Notes: generated from the sequence alone by a model not told the origin. DNA of 16,445 bases from an uncultured Alphaproteobacteria bacterium (GCA_903933475.1 CAIZKE010000083.1:1-16445), one strand, 5' to 3'. Positions 1 to 8,203 are shown, numbered from the stretch's first letter. Program-made: numbers and translations.

Positions 1-626
1 TCGGCGCGGCAGGCGGCCCGGACCCCGTCAATGATCTCGAGGATCAGGCGCGCGCGGTTCTCCGGCGAGCCGCCATAGTCGTCGGTGCGGCGATTGGTCT
101 CGGCACTGAGGAACTGGCAGAGGACATAGCCGTGGGCGCCGTGGATCTCGACCCCGTCGAAACCGGCCTTGTCGGCCCGGACGGCGGCGGCGATGAAGTC
201 GTCACGCAGGCTGTGGACCTCGTCGAGGGTCAGGGCCCGGGAGCCCGTGTCGGCGTCCTCCGAGGGGCAGACCGGGGCCTCGCCGATCAGGGCTGCAGGC
301 GAGCGCATGCCGGCGTGGTGCAGCTGGACGATGGCCAGGCTGCCGGCCTTGCGGATGTCCTCAGCCAGGCGGGCGAGACCCGGGATGTGGATGTCGGAGA
401 AGATGCCGACCTGGCCAGGGAAGCCCTGTCCGATCCGCTGGACGTGGGCCGCAGCGGTCATGGTCAGGCCGAAACCGCCCTGGGCGCGCAGGGTGAGCCA
501 GCGGTGCTCGTCATGCGAGAGCGTCCCGTCGGGATGACTCTGCAGGTTGGTGAGCGGTGCCAGCATCAGCCGGTTCTTCATCGCCGGGCCACGAATGAAG
601 CCCATGGGCGCGAACAGGTCGGTCAT
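1..626 (-). CDS. NADH:flavin oxidoreductase, Old Yellow Enzyme family (C-terminus beyond the window)
   Basis: FMN-dependent TIM-barrel ene-reductase that would reduce activated C=C bonds with NAD(P)H; the substrate cannot be told. Only the first 208 residues lie in the window. Visible are the N-terminal barrel strand (MKNRLMLAPLTN, residues 16-27), QGGFGL near residue 49, QLHHAGMR near 101-108, the catalytic HGAHGY motif (His162, His165 and Tyr167 matching the His/Asn-or-His pair and Tyr of the family), and the signature NRRTDDYGGSPENR (178-191). The ATG at 626 has a purine-rich Shine-Dalgarno, AAGAGGGGG, on the complement of 635-643, 8 bases upstream. It lies 31 bases downstream of the S46 peptidase on the same strand with no terminator between, so co-transcription is likely. 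The family call is firm; the subfamily is open. Confidence 0.93.
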   Translation of the reverse strand, partial: MTDLFAPMGFIRGPAMKNRLMLAPLTNLQSHPDGTLSHDEHRWLTLRAQGGFGLTMTAAAHVQRIGQGFPGQVGIFSDIHIPGLARLAEDIRKAGSLAIVQLHHAGMRSPAALIGEAPVCPSEDADTGSRALTLDEVHSLRDDFIAAAVRADKAGFDGVEIHGAHGYVLCQFLSAETNRRTDDYGGSPENRARLILEIIDGVRAACRA

Positions 627-657
627 AGGTGTTTCCCCCTCTTGTCTTTAAGTGCCC

Positions 658-2724
658 CTACCGGACGCCCAGCTCCCGGACCAGGCCATCGGCGCCGTAG
701 ACATGGCGCAGGGCCTCGGTGGCGCCTGCGGTGGAGACCACCACGGTCCGGTTGAGGGTTCCGTCATAGCCGTAATTTCCACCGAGGGAATGGATGTTCC
801 CGTCGAAGGCGGCGCCGAGGATTTCGCCCTTGGCGCTGATCACGGGCGAGCCGGAATTGCCGCCGATGATGTCGTTGGTGGTGACGAAGTTGAAGACGGC
901 GTCGGGCTTCATCCGGTCGCGGGCGGCCAGCCAGCGGTCGGCCACGCGGAAGGGCTCGGCACCGGTGGCGCGCTCGTAGAGGCCGGCGATCCTGGTGGTC
1001 GCAGGCACCTCGGTGCCGCGCCAGGTCCAGCCGGCGACCTTTCCGTAGGAGAGGCGCAGGGAGAAGGTGGCGTCGGGATAGACCTTGTCGCCATAGACCG
1101 CGAAGCGGGCGGTGGCGATCCGGGCGGCGGCGGCCTCGGTGGGGGCGGAGACCTGGGTCTCCCAGGCCTTGCGGGCCGCCCGCGCCTCGGCGTCGATCTT
1201 CAGGGCGTAGCGGATCATGGGGTCGGTGGAGGCCTCGATGGCCGGCAGACCGCCCTGCCAGAGGGCCTTGCGCACGGCCGGATCGCCCAGCTTTGAGCCG
1301 GAGACGAGGGCCTCGGACAGGGCCTCGGGACTGTCGCGGCCCAGCAGGAGCTTGGTCACCGGGTCATCGGCGGTCAGGTACTCCCGGGTCTTCAGCAGCC
1401 AGAACTCCATTTCCAACTGCTCAAGGGCGGGATCGACGGGCGAGGCGTCGAGAAGCTGCTTTTCCATCAGGGGCAGGCGGGCGTCGGCGAACTCGGGAAG
1501 ACGCTCTGCACTGGGCAGGGTGCGCTCGCGGGCGCCGCGGACGAGGATCTGGGCGAAGTTGAAGAGGTCGGAGGATCCACCAGACCCCGCCTCGAGTTGG
1601 CGGAAGCGCAGGTACTGGTCGGCATAGACCTTCTGGATGGCAGCAATCTCGGACCAGGGGTCGCCGATGCGGGCGGCCAGGGTCGGATCGGCGGCAACCC
1701 GCGCCCTTAGGTCCGCTTCCTCAGCGCGCTTGGCGTCCATGAGGGAGGGCGTGTTGAGGGCGAACTGGCGACCGAAATTGACCTTGAAGCCGTTCTCGAG
1801 GCCGAACAGGGGATCGGTGGCGATCCGGCGGCTCTCGGCGTCGCGGCGGGAGAACTCGATCAGCCGGCCTCGCATTTCGGACCGCTGGAGCAGGCTGACC
1901 GGGATGACCAGGTCGCGCTGGGTCTCAAGCTGGGCCACCGTGAGCTGGCGGTCGGTGGAGCCCGGGTTGCCGGAGACGAAGGTCGCCTCGCCCGGCACAG
2001 GTGCCCGGGCCTTCCAGGTGAGGTGCTGCGGGGTGCTGACGGCCTTGCCGTTCTCGTAGAGACGCAGGAAGCCGACATCGAGGGCATAGCGTGGGAAGTT
2101 GAAGTTGTCCGGGTCTCCCCCAAAGAAGGCAGCGCTGATTTCCGGAGCGAAAACAAGGCGCACATCGGAATACTTCCGGTAGCGATAGAGCTTGTGCTGG
2201 CCGCCGCGATAGAAGCTGATCACCTGGCAGCGGGTCTGCGGATCCCGGCTGCAGGTCTCGCTTTCCAGTCGGGCGTAGGTGGCGTTGCGGGCCTTGATGA
2301 AATCGCCGCCGGACAGGCCCGAGGTCGCCTTCGAGACGTCCGCGGAGACGTCGATGATGGACAGCAGGATTTCGGCCTGAACGCCCGGACAGATCCGCTC
2401 TTCCTCGCGGGTACGGGCCAGGAAGCTGTCCTTCACATAGTCGGCCGAACCGGTCGACAGGTTCTGGGCGCAGTCGACCACGCAGTGCTGGTTGGTGAGG
2501 ACAAGGCCCTCGGGCGAGACCAGGGAGGCCGAGCAGCCGCTGGTCAGGCGCACCGAGGCGGCCTGGACGCGGTCGAGCCACTTCTGGTCGATCTTCACCC
2601 CGAGGGACTGGTCGACCCGGGCGGCGGGAAAGGCATCGAAGGTCCACATGCCTTCATCGGCACGGGCGACGACGGGGAGGCAGAGGGCGGCGGCCAGGAA
2701 GGCGCCGGCGAGCTTGAAGGTCAT
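658..2724 (-). CDS. Exported S46-family dipeptidyl-peptidase (DPP7/DPP11 type)
   Basis: Serine exopeptidase expected to remove dipeptides from the N-termini of oligopeptides in the periplasm. 688 residues, close to the family's ~700. Residues 1-22 form a signal peptide ending in an ARA/D signal-peptidase I site. The catalytic triad is visible: His80 in LTNQHC, Asp216 in RYALDVGF, Ser626 in GGNSGSPV. Sixteen residues after the serine comes AFDGN: Gly642 is at the position where DPP7 enzymes have Gly (hydrophobic P1 preference) and DPP11 enzymes have Arg (acidic P1), so a DPP7-like preference is inferred. The ATG at 2724 is chosen because it starts directly at the signal peptide; the open frame continues 32 codons upstream but lacks signal features. 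No strong Shine-Dalgarno is seen. It probably shares a transcript with the downstream oxidoreductase and is divergent from the exporter operon. Confidence 0.95.
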   Translation of the reverse strand: MTFKLAGAFLAAALCLPVVARADEGMWTFDAFPAARVDQSLGVKIDQKWLDRVQAASVRLTSGCSASLVSPEGLVLTNQHCVVDCAQNLSTGSADYVKDSFLARTREEERICPGVQAEILLSIIDVSADVSKATSGLSGGDFIKARNATYARLESETCSRDPQTRCQVISFYRGGQHKLYRYRKYSDVRLVFAPEISAAFFGGDPDNFNFPRYALDVGFLRLYENGKAVSTPQHLTWKARAPVPGEATFVSGNPGSTDRQLTVAQLETQRDLVIPVSLLQRSEMRGRLIEFSRRDAESRRIATDPLFGLENGFKVNFGRQFALNTPSLMDAKRAEEADLRARVAADPTLAARIGDPWSEIAAIQKVYADQYLRFRQLEAGSGGSSDLFNFAQILVRGARERTLPSAERLPEFADARLPLMEKQLLDASPVDPALEQLEMEFWLLKTREYLTADDPVTKLLLGRDSPEALSEALVSGSKLGDPAVRKALWQGGLPAIEASTDPMIRYALKIDAEARAARKAWETQVSAPTEAAAARIATARFAVYGDKVYPDATFSLRLSYGKVAGWTWRGTEVPATTRIAGLYERATGAEPFRVADRWLAARDRMKPDAVFNFVTTNDIIGGNSGSPVISAKGEILGAAFDGNIHSLGGNYGYDGTLNRTVVVSTAGATEALRHVYGADGLVRELGVR

Positions 2725-2907
2725 GTCAGCATCCGTTCGGGCCCGGAAGGGGCGACAGGAGCGCTTTCTAGCGAGCCCGGGTCGTCGGGGCCACCCCCCT
2801 GGGGTGGGGCGCTGATCCAAACTCAGGGTTTCAAGGCGATAGCCTTACCTTCAATTAACGCAGTTGGTGAGAGGGTGGAGGCGGGGAAGCCTTCCCGCGG
2901 AGACACC
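2725..2907. promoter_or_regulatory. Divergent intergenic region between the S46 peptidase and the exporter operon, with two inverted repeats
   Basis: This 183-base gap must hold the promoters for both directions. A perfect inverted repeat AAGGC-GATA-GCCTT lies at 2833-2846 next to the only A+T-rich stretch (2845-2862), a possible operator. A second, imperfect one (GCGGGGAA / TTCCCGC, 2881-2898, one bulged G) sits immediately before the permease Shine-Dalgarno GGAG (2899-2902) and could hide it in the mRNA. I could not identify convincing -35/-10 boxes on either strand. Confidence 0.45.
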
Positions 2908-4050
2908 ATGTCCCTGGCCCTGGCCACGCTGATGCACGAATGGCGGCGCTATCTCGCCGCTGTGCTGGCGCTCGCCTTCTCGGGGGTGCTGATCCTGTCG
3001 CAGGTCGGTCTCGTCACGGGAATCCTCAAGGCCTACACCGCCACCATCGACCGGTCCCCCGCCGACATCATCATCATGCCCCCCAAGGCCCAGAGCCTGA
3101 TGGGAACCACGGTCGCAGAGGTGCCCAGCCGGATCCGGCCGCGCATGTACCTGCATCCCGAGGTGGCGGCGGTCGACACCTGGGAGGTCAGCATCGCCGA
3201 CTGGACGAACATCCCGAAGACGGGCGAGCAACAGGTCCGCACCTACGCACGGGTCGCCATGGTCGATCCCGCGCCTGGGTCGGTGACCTTGCCTTCGGAC
3301 TTCCCGGAGACGGCCCGGCGCGCCCTGGAGGCGCCGATGACGGTGGTGGTGGACGCCTCTGCACTGAAAAAACTGGGCGTCGCCGTGGGCGAAGCCGTCA
3401 TCCTCCGGGGGCAGACCCTCCAGGTCGCCGCGACGGTGACGGGATACGCGAACATTGAGATCCCCACGGTCTTCGTGTCCCGGGACACCCTGATCCGGCT
3501 GCGCTTGATGACCAGTGGCGACCGGAGCGGCCTGCTCCTGCTCAAGCTGAAGCACCCTGAACGCGCCGCCGAGGTCCGCGACTTTCTCAACGCCAAGGCC
3601 AATGGCGAATACCGGGCGTGGCTTCCCGAGGACCTTTCCAGGGCCAACGGAGCGGACTTCATGAAGGAACAGGTCGTTGGCATCCTGCTGGGCTTCTCCC
3701 TGCTGCTGGCGCTCCTGATCGGCATCGGCATCACTTCCCAGACCCTGAGGGGTGCCGTGGCCTCGAACATCCGCGAGTTCGCCAGCCTGAGGGCCCTGGG
3801 GGTCTCGATGGGTGCCCTTCGGGGGGTGGTGGTGGAACTGGCCTTCTGGGTCGGGATCGCTGGCCTCCTGGGCACGGCCCTCTTGATGGGATGCGTCCTT
3901 ACGGCGGCGCGGTTGAACAATATCGCGATGAGCCTGCCGCTGGCCTATGTGGGCGAGGTGGCCGTCCTGCTGATGGCCATCGCCCTGGTCTCCGGCTTCC
4001 TGTCCCTGGGTGCCCTGTCGCGGAGCCAGCCGGCGGAGCTGCTGAGATGA
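2908..4050 (+). CDS. ABC transporter permease, MacB/FtsX-DevC type
   Basis: Inner-membrane permease of a three-part exporter. 380 residues with the classic 4-helix layout: one membrane segment near 15-38, a large periplasmic domain (about 39-252), then three membrane segments near 255-277, 308-332 and 347-370. The cytoplasmic stretch REFASLRALGVS (289-300), between the second and third segments, is the usual coupling helix that meets the ATPase. The end SQPAELLR matches the P-x-x-x-L-R tail of DevC/MacB-type permeases. The ATG at 2908 has GGAG five bases upstream; the open frame continues far to the left, but that part is antisense to the S46 gene. The stop overlaps the next start (ATGA, 4047-4050), so translation is coupled. 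The substrate is unknown. DevC of the heterocyst glycolipid exporter is the nearest architecture I recognise, not a functional claim. Confidence 0.9.
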   Translation: MSLALATLMHEWRRYLAAVLALAFSGVLILSQVGLVTGILKAYTATIDRSPADIIIMPPKAQSLMGTTVAEVPSRIRPRMYLHPEVAAVDTWEVSIADWTNIPKTGEQQVRTYARVAMVDPAPGSVTLPSDFPETARRALEAPMTVVVDASALKKLGVAVGEAVILRGQTLQVAATVTGYANIEIPTVFVSRDTLIRLRLMTSGDRSGLLLLKLKHPERAAEVRDFLNAKANGEYRAWLPEDLSRANGADFMKEQVVGILLGFSLLLALLIGIGITSQTLRGAVASNIREFASLRALGVSMGALRGVVVELAFWVGIAGLLGTALLMGCVLTAARLNNIAMSLPLAYVGEVAVLLMAIALVSGFLSLGALSRSQPAELLR

Positions 4051-4745
4051 GCGGCGCGATCGCCATCAGGGCCAAGGGCCTGACCAAGCGCTACACATCC
4101 GGAAACGCGGTCCTGACGGTGCTGGATGACGCGGCCTTCTGGGCCCGGAGCGGCGAGATCGCCCTGGTCATGGGCCCCTCGGGCTCGGGCAAGTCGACCC
4201 TGATCGCGGTACTGTCCGGCCTGCTGAGGCCAGACGCCGGGCAGGTGAGCGCCCTGGGCGCGGACCTCTGGACGCTCCGGCCAGCCGAGATCGACCGGTT
4301 CCGGCTGGCCAACTGCGGCTTCATCTTCCAGGGCTTCAATCTCTTTCCGGCCCTCACCGCCCTGGAGCAGGTTTCCCAGGTGCTGCGCTTTGCCGGACGC
4401 AGCCCCAAGGCAGCTCGCGCCCAGGCTGAGGCCACCCTGGACGCCGTGGGCATGACCCCTCGCCTGCACTTGCGCCCTGCAGAACTGTCCGGCGGTGAGA
4501 AGCAGAGGGTGGCCATCGCCCGGGCCCTTGCCAAGCAGCCCCGGCTGATCTTCGCCGACGAACCCACCTCGGCCCTCGACGGCGAGAACGGCCAGCGGGT
4601 CATCGCCCTCCTGCAGGGCGCCGCCCGGGAGCAGGACGCGGCGGTGATCTGCGTCACCCACGACCAGAGACTTGAAGCCTGGGCGGATCGGGTCATCCAT
4701 ATCGAGGATGGCCGGATCGCCGGAACGGAAGCGGAGATACCATGA
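4047..4745 (+). CDS. ABC transporter ATP-binding protein, MacB/LolD/DevA type
   Basis: Cytoplasmic ATPase that powers the permease encoded just upstream. 232 residues, typical for the LolD/DevA group. Walker A GPSGSGKS (43-50), Q-loop Gln95 in FIFQGFNLFPALTA, signature LSGGEKQR (147-154), Walker B with catalytic Glu (LIFADEPT, 167-174), D-loop SALD, and switch His205 in CVTHDQ are all intact, so it should be active. The FIFQGFNLFPALTALEQV stretch is characteristic of the MacB/LolD branch. The start ATG overlaps the permease stop, and the gene's own stop overlaps the start of the fusion protein (ATGA, 4742-4745), a strictly coupled operon. Confidence 0.95.
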   Translation: MSGAIAIRAKGLTKRYTSGNAVLTVLDDAAFWARSGEIALVMGPSGSGKSTLIAVLSGLLRPDAGQVSALGADLWTLRPAEIDRFRLANCGFIFQGFNLFPALTALEQVSQVLRFAGRSPKAARAQAEATLDAVGMTPRLHLRPAELSGGEKQRVAIARALAKQPRLIFADEPTSALDGENGQRVIALLQGAAREQDAAVICVTHDQRLEAWADRVIHIEDGRIAGTEAEIP

Positions 4746-5689
4746 CAGGCCTGCTGCGCAATCCCCTGGCCTGGGCCCTCGCCCTCCTGCTGGCGGCGGG
4801 AGTCGGTTTCGCCGTCTGGCGTGGCCGCACGCCTTCAGGGCCTGCCCCCGCAGAGGCGGTCACTACGCCCTCGCCCTTCGCGGCGGCGGCCAATGGCAAG
4901 GTCGACGTGGAAGGCGGCATGATCCAGGTCGCCGCACGCCGGGCGGGCATCATCCGGGACGTCCTGGTGAACGAGGGCGATGCCGTGGTTCGCGGCCAGA
5001 TCCTGGCCAGGCAGGAGGAGGAGGAGCCGCGTCTTGCAGCCGGCCGCGCCTCCGCCGCCCTCAGCGAGGCCCGGGCGCAACTCGGCGCCCTCGAGGTCAC
5101 CGTCTCCACGGCCCGCAGGGAGCGTGAGCGCCTCCAGGCCCTGGTGAGCTCGAACTTCGTCGCCGGGCAGAAGCTGGACCAGGCCGACGATCAGGTGCGA
5201 CAGGCCGAGGCGGACCTGGCCTCCGGGGAAGCCGCAGTCGAGACCGCCAGGGCCGCCCTGGCCCAGTCCCAGTACGAACTCGAGCAGACCCTGGTTCGCG
5301 CCCCGGTCGACGGCCGTATCGCCCGGCGCTATGCCAATCCCGGTGTCGGGGCCTCGACCCTGAACGTCTCGACCCTCTTTGACCTCGAACCCCGCACCCC
5401 CCGCATCGTCCGGGCGGAGGTGACCGAAGGCGCCCTGCCCTCGGTGTCGGTGGGCCAGGCGGTGGAGATCAGTCCCGAGGCCGACCCGACGAAGCGCTAT
5501 ACCGGCTCCGTCGTGCGCATCTCGGCCGTCTTCGGCGCGCGAAGGCTGCAGTCCGACGACCCCTCCGAGCGGAAGGACGAACGCGTGGTCGAGGTCGTGG
5601 TCAGCGCCACAGACGCACCCCTGCTGATCGGCCAGCGGGTGCTGGTGCGGTTCCTGAAGCCAGCGTCCCGGGCCGCCGGGCCGGCTTGA
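4742..5689 (+). CDS. Periplasmic membrane-fusion (HlyD/DevB-type) subunit of the exporter
   Basis: Adaptor that would link the inner-membrane permease to an outer-membrane channel; no outer-membrane protein gene is nearby, so a TolC-like channel encoded elsewhere is inferred. 315 residues: N-terminal membrane anchor (about 9-27), first half of a lipoyl-like domain (52-93, with GIIRDVLVNEGDAVVRGQ), a long alpha-helical hairpin with heptad-like Ala/Glu/Arg content (about 98-182), second lipoyl half VRAPVDGRIARRYANPG (185-201), then a beta-barrel and membrane-proximal region (about 218-307). The run EEEE at 92-95 just before the hairpin is unusual. A 7-bp G+C hairpin (GCCGGGC 5675-5681 / GCCCGGC 5691-5697) spans the stop but has no T-run, so I do not call it a terminator. 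Confidence 0.93.
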   Translation: MTGLLRNPLAWALALLLAAGVGFAVWRGRTPSGPAPAEAVTTPSPFAAAANGKVDVEGGMIQVAARRAGIIRDVLVNEGDAVVRGQILARQEEEEPRLAAGRASAALSEARAQLGALEVTVSTARRERERLQALVSSNFVAGQKLDQADDQVRQAEADLASGEAAVETARAALAQSQYELEQTLVRAPVDGRIARRYANPGVGASTLNVSTLFDLEPRTPRIVRAEVTEGALPSVSVGQAVEISPEADPTKRYTGSVVRISAVFGARRLQSDDPSERKDERVVEVVVSATDAPLLIGQRVLVRFLKPASRAAGPA

Positions 5690-5720
5690 CGCCCGGCCGC
5701 GCCCGCCGCACAACCCGGCC
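5685..5720 (+). promoter_or_regulatory. Candidate promoter for the short-chain dehydrogenase gene
   Basis: TTGACGC (5686-5692) matches the Caulobacter housekeeping -35 consensus TTGACGS and overlaps the fusion-protein stop codon. Seventeen bases after the TTGACG hexamer is a weak -10, CACAAC (5709-5714). The decamer CTTGACGCCC recurs exactly at the ilvB leader promoter. The -10 is poor, so this is tentative. Confidence 0.35.
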
Positions 5721-5749
5721 CGACTTCAATTCTGGGCAGGAGCCTTCTC

Positions 5750-6655
5750 ATGGCTGACATCCGTTTCGACGGTAAGGTTGCGATCGTCACGGGCGCGGGC
5801 GGGGGCCTCGGCCGCCAGCATGCGCTGGAACTGGCCCGGCGCGGCGCCAAGGTCGTGGTCAATGACCTCGGCGGGTCCGTCGACGGCTCGGGCGGCTCCT
5901 CGGCTGCAGCCGAGGCGGTGGTGGCCGAGATCAAGGCCTTCGGTGGTGAGGCCATCGCCAACGGCAGCTCGGTTACCGACGACGCCGGCGTCGCCCACAT
6001 GGTCCAGCAGGCCATGGACACCTGGGGCCGGATCGACATCCTGGTCTCCAACGCGGGTATCCTGCGGGACAAGACCTTCTCGAAAATGGAGATCGCCGAC
6101 TTCGAGGCGGTGATGAACGTCCACGTCATGGGCTCGGTGAAGCCGGCCAAGGCGGTCTGGGAGATCATGAAGGCCCAGAACTACGGGCGGATCGTGGTCA
6201 CCACCTCCTCCACCGGCCTCTACGGCAACTTCGGCCAGTCGAACTATGGGGCCGCCAAGCTCGCCCTGATCGGCTTCATGAATACGCTGAAGATCGAGGG
6301 CCAGAAGAACAACATCCATGTCAACGCCATCAGCCCCGTGGCCGCCACCCGGATGACCGAGAACCTGATGCCGGCCGAGGTCCTGGCCAAGCTGAAGCCG
6401 GAGTACGTGACCCCGGCCGTAGTCTACCTGGTGTCGGAAGAGGCCCCCACCGGGGTCGTCATGACCGCAGGCGCCGGTGCCTTTGCCCAGGCGCGCATCT
6501 ACGAGACCGAGGGGGTCTACCTCGGCGAGGGCGGACTGTCGGTCGAAGAGGTCCGCGACAACTTCGCCCGCATCACCGACCCCACGGGCCAGCAGGCCTA
6601 TGTGAACGGCGGCGAGCAGAGCGGGAAGTTCTTCCGCAAGATGCAGGGCGGCTAA
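5750..6655 (+). CDS. Short-chain dehydrogenase, (3R)-hydroxyacyl-CoA dehydrogenase type (multifunctional-enzyme-2-like)
   Basis: NAD(P)-dependent oxidoreductase of 301 residues. It has the Rossmann motif TGAGGGLG (14-21), an acidic end to beta-2 (NDLGG, 38-42), NAG (101-103), and the catalytic set Ser153, Tyr166, Lys170 in SSTGLYGNFGQSNYGAAK. The insert after NDLGG (SVDGSGGSSAAAEAV) and the YGNFGQSNY context are typical of the dehydrogenase domain of peroxisomal multifunctional enzyme 2 (HSD17B4), where it oxidises (3R)-hydroxyacyl-CoA. Here the dehydrogenase stands alone, without hydratase or SCP2 domains. A role in fatty-acyl-CoA or related CoA-ester oxidation is inferred. The ATG at 5750 follows GCAGGAG at a normal distance (about 5736-5742). 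A hairpin terminator follows the stop at once. Confidence 0.9.
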   Translation: MADIRFDGKVAIVTGAGGGLGRQHALELARRGAKVVVNDLGGSVDGSGGSSAAAEAVVAEIKAFGGEAIANGSSVTDDAGVAHMVQQAMDTWGRIDILVSNAGILRDKTFSKMEIADFEAVMNVHVMGSVKPAKAVWEIMKAQNYGRIVVTTSSTGLYGNFGQSNYGAAKLALIGFMNTLKIEGQKNNIHVNAISPVAATRMTENLMPAEVLAKLKPEYVTPAVVYLVSEEAPTGVVMTAGAGAFAQARIYETEGVYLGEGGLSVEEVRDNFARITDPTGQQAYVNGGEQSGKFFRKMQGG

Positions 6656-6683
6656 GCCGTCCCGATCCGAGGGCCGGCGTTTT
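6656..6683 (+). terminator. Intrinsic terminator after the short-chain dehydrogenase
   Basis: Immediately after the TAA, GCCGTCCC (6656-6663) pairs with GGGCCGGC (6671-6678) across a 7-base loop with a single T/C mismatch, followed by G and TTTT (6680-6683). Stem, loop and position fit a rho-independent terminator; the T-run is short. Confidence 0.6.
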
Positions 6684-6762
6684 CCCCTTGCCCGATAAGG
6701 GAGAACCCGGCCTATCTTCGCGCGCCTTGGGAATACCGGGCGCTGTGTGGGAGAAGTCCAGA

Positions 6763-8199
6763 GTGTCCACGGTCAACCGGTCGCCGACGAACGGAAACCT
6801 CAGTCTTCCCGCCGCCATGGCCTTCGCCGCCATCAGCCTGCCCCTCGCCGCCCTCGGACTGTCTGTCGGCGTCCAGCTTCCTCCCTACTTCGCGAGCCAG
6901 CTCGGCGTGAGCCTCGCCGTCGTCGGCAACGCCTTCTTCCTGGTGCGCGCGCTGGACATCTGGCTGGATCCGGTAATAGGCCTTCGCATGGACCGAACGC
7001 GGACCCGGTTCGGGCGGTACAAGGTCTGGATGGTGGCTGGCGCCCCAATGCTGATCGCCGCCGTCTACATGCTCTACAACGCTCCAAAAGGCGCGACGCA
7101 GGTCTACCTGATCGTCTGGCTTCTCGCGATGTACCTGGGCCAGTCCATCATGGGCCTGTCGCACTCGGCCTGGGCGGCGGTCCTGGCCAAGAGCTATGAG
7201 CAGAGGTCCCGGATCTTCGGCGTCCTGACCGCCGTGGGCGTGATCGGCTCGCTGACAGCCCTGGCCATCCCGATCCTGCTGGAACAGGGGGGTGCAAAGG
7301 ACATCAACCCGATCCAGGCCATCGGCTGGTTCGTGATCGTCATGATCCCCATCACCCTCCTGATTGCGGTGATCCCGACCCCGGAGACCATCAGCAAGGA
7401 CGATGGCGGCCACTTTACACTGGCCGACTATGCCAAGCTGTTCAGCCGCGGAAACGTCATCCGGATCCTGGCGGCAGACCTGTTCATCACCCTGGGGCCA
7501 GGCTGGATGGCCGCCCTCTACATGTTCTTCTTCACCAACTCCCGGGACTTCACCCCGACGGGCGCCAGCCTTCTCCTGATGGTTTACATCGTGGCCGGGT
7601 TCGTCGGCGCGCCCCTCACGGCGGCCCTGGCGAACAGGATCAGCAAGCACCGGGCCCTGATCCTGACCACCACCCTCTACTCGATCGGCCTGGTCCTGCT
7701 GCTGTTCCTGCCGAAGGGGAACTTCATGTTCTTTGTTCCGGCCATGGCCATCGAGGGCGCCCTCGCCGCTGGATTTGGGGTCATGACCCGGGCCATCACC
7801 GCGGATATCGGTGATGAACTCCGCCTTGAGGGCGGCCGCGAGCAGATCGGACTCCTCTATGCGCTGACTGCAGCCACCAGCAAACTGGCCGGTGCCTTCT
7901 CGATCGGCCTGACTTTCAATGTCCTGGCCTGGATCGGCTACGACGCCAAGGTCGGCGCCACGAACACGCCCGGGCAGATCCTCGGCCTTGAGCTCGCCTA
8001 CATCGTCGGCCCCATCCTCTTCGTCATGCTCGCGGGTGCCTGCTTCATCGGCTACAAGCTCGACGCCACCGCCCACGCCGAGATCCGCCGCCAGCTGGAC
8101 GAGCGGGATGGCCACACGGACGTCGTCTACGACGAGGCCGCCGTCCTGGAGGGCCTGACCGGGGAGCCCGGGGGGCATTCCACCGTAAACAAGACCTGA
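6763..8199 (+). CDS. MFS transporter of the glycoside-pentoside-hexuronide:cation symporter (MelB/GPH) family
   Basis: Inner-membrane secondary transporter of 478 residues with about 12 hydrophobic segments. The diagnostic GPH signature is present after the second helix: DIWLDPVIG (65-73), MDRTRTRFGRYKVW (76-89), matching the D-P-x-x-G ... D-R-T-x-x-R-x-G-R family motif. Cation-coupled uptake of a sugar or glycoside is inferred; the substrate cannot be told. The start is chosen as GTG 6763 because GGGAG lies 9 bases upstream (6749-6753) and the protein then begins with a short cytoplasmic tail. In-frame GTG 6745 and TTG 6688 are upstream alternatives. A weak promoter candidate (TTGCCC 6688, TATCTT 6713, spacing 19) lies just before. 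It converges with the Mrp-like gene with only four bases between stops and no terminator. Confidence 0.9.
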   Translation: MSTVNRSPTNGNLSLPAAMAFAAISLPLAALGLSVGVQLPPYFASQLGVSLAVVGNAFFLVRALDIWLDPVIGLRMDRTRTRFGRYKVWMVAGAPMLIAAVYMLYNAPKGATQVYLIVWLLAMYLGQSIMGLSHSAWAAVLAKSYEQRSRIFGVLTAVGVIGSLTALAIPILLEQGGAKDINPIQAIGWFVIVMIPITLLIAVIPTPETISKDDGGHFTLADYAKLFSRGNVIRILAADLFITLGPGWMAALYMFFFTNSRDFTPTGASLLLMVYIVAGFVGAPLTAALANRISKHRALILTTTLYSIGLVLLLFLPKGNFMFFVPAMAIEGALAAGFGVMTRAITADIGDELRLEGGREQIGLLYALTAATSKLAGAFSIGLTFNVLAWIGYDAKVGATNTPGQILGLELAYIVGPILFVMLAGACFIGYKLDATAHAEIRRQLDERDGHTDVVYDEAAVLEGLTGEPGGHSTVNKT

Positions 8200-8203
8200 C
8201 GGT

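Noticed and set aside
2023..2907. Open frame extending the permease about 295 codons upstream
   Set aside because: It is antisense to the S46 peptidase gene, has low-complexity Gly/Ala/Asp composition and no family similarity; the permease begins naturally at 2908 with a Shine-Dalgarno.
5675..5697. 7-bp G+C hairpin over the fusion-protein stop as a terminator
   Set aside because: No T-run follows, and it contains the -35 box of a candidate promoter; treated as coding-end structure only.
6688..6762. TTG or upstream GTG start for the GPH transporter
   Set aside because: No ribosome binding site for TTG 6688; GTG 6763 has GGGAG at 9 bases and gives a normal short N-terminus.
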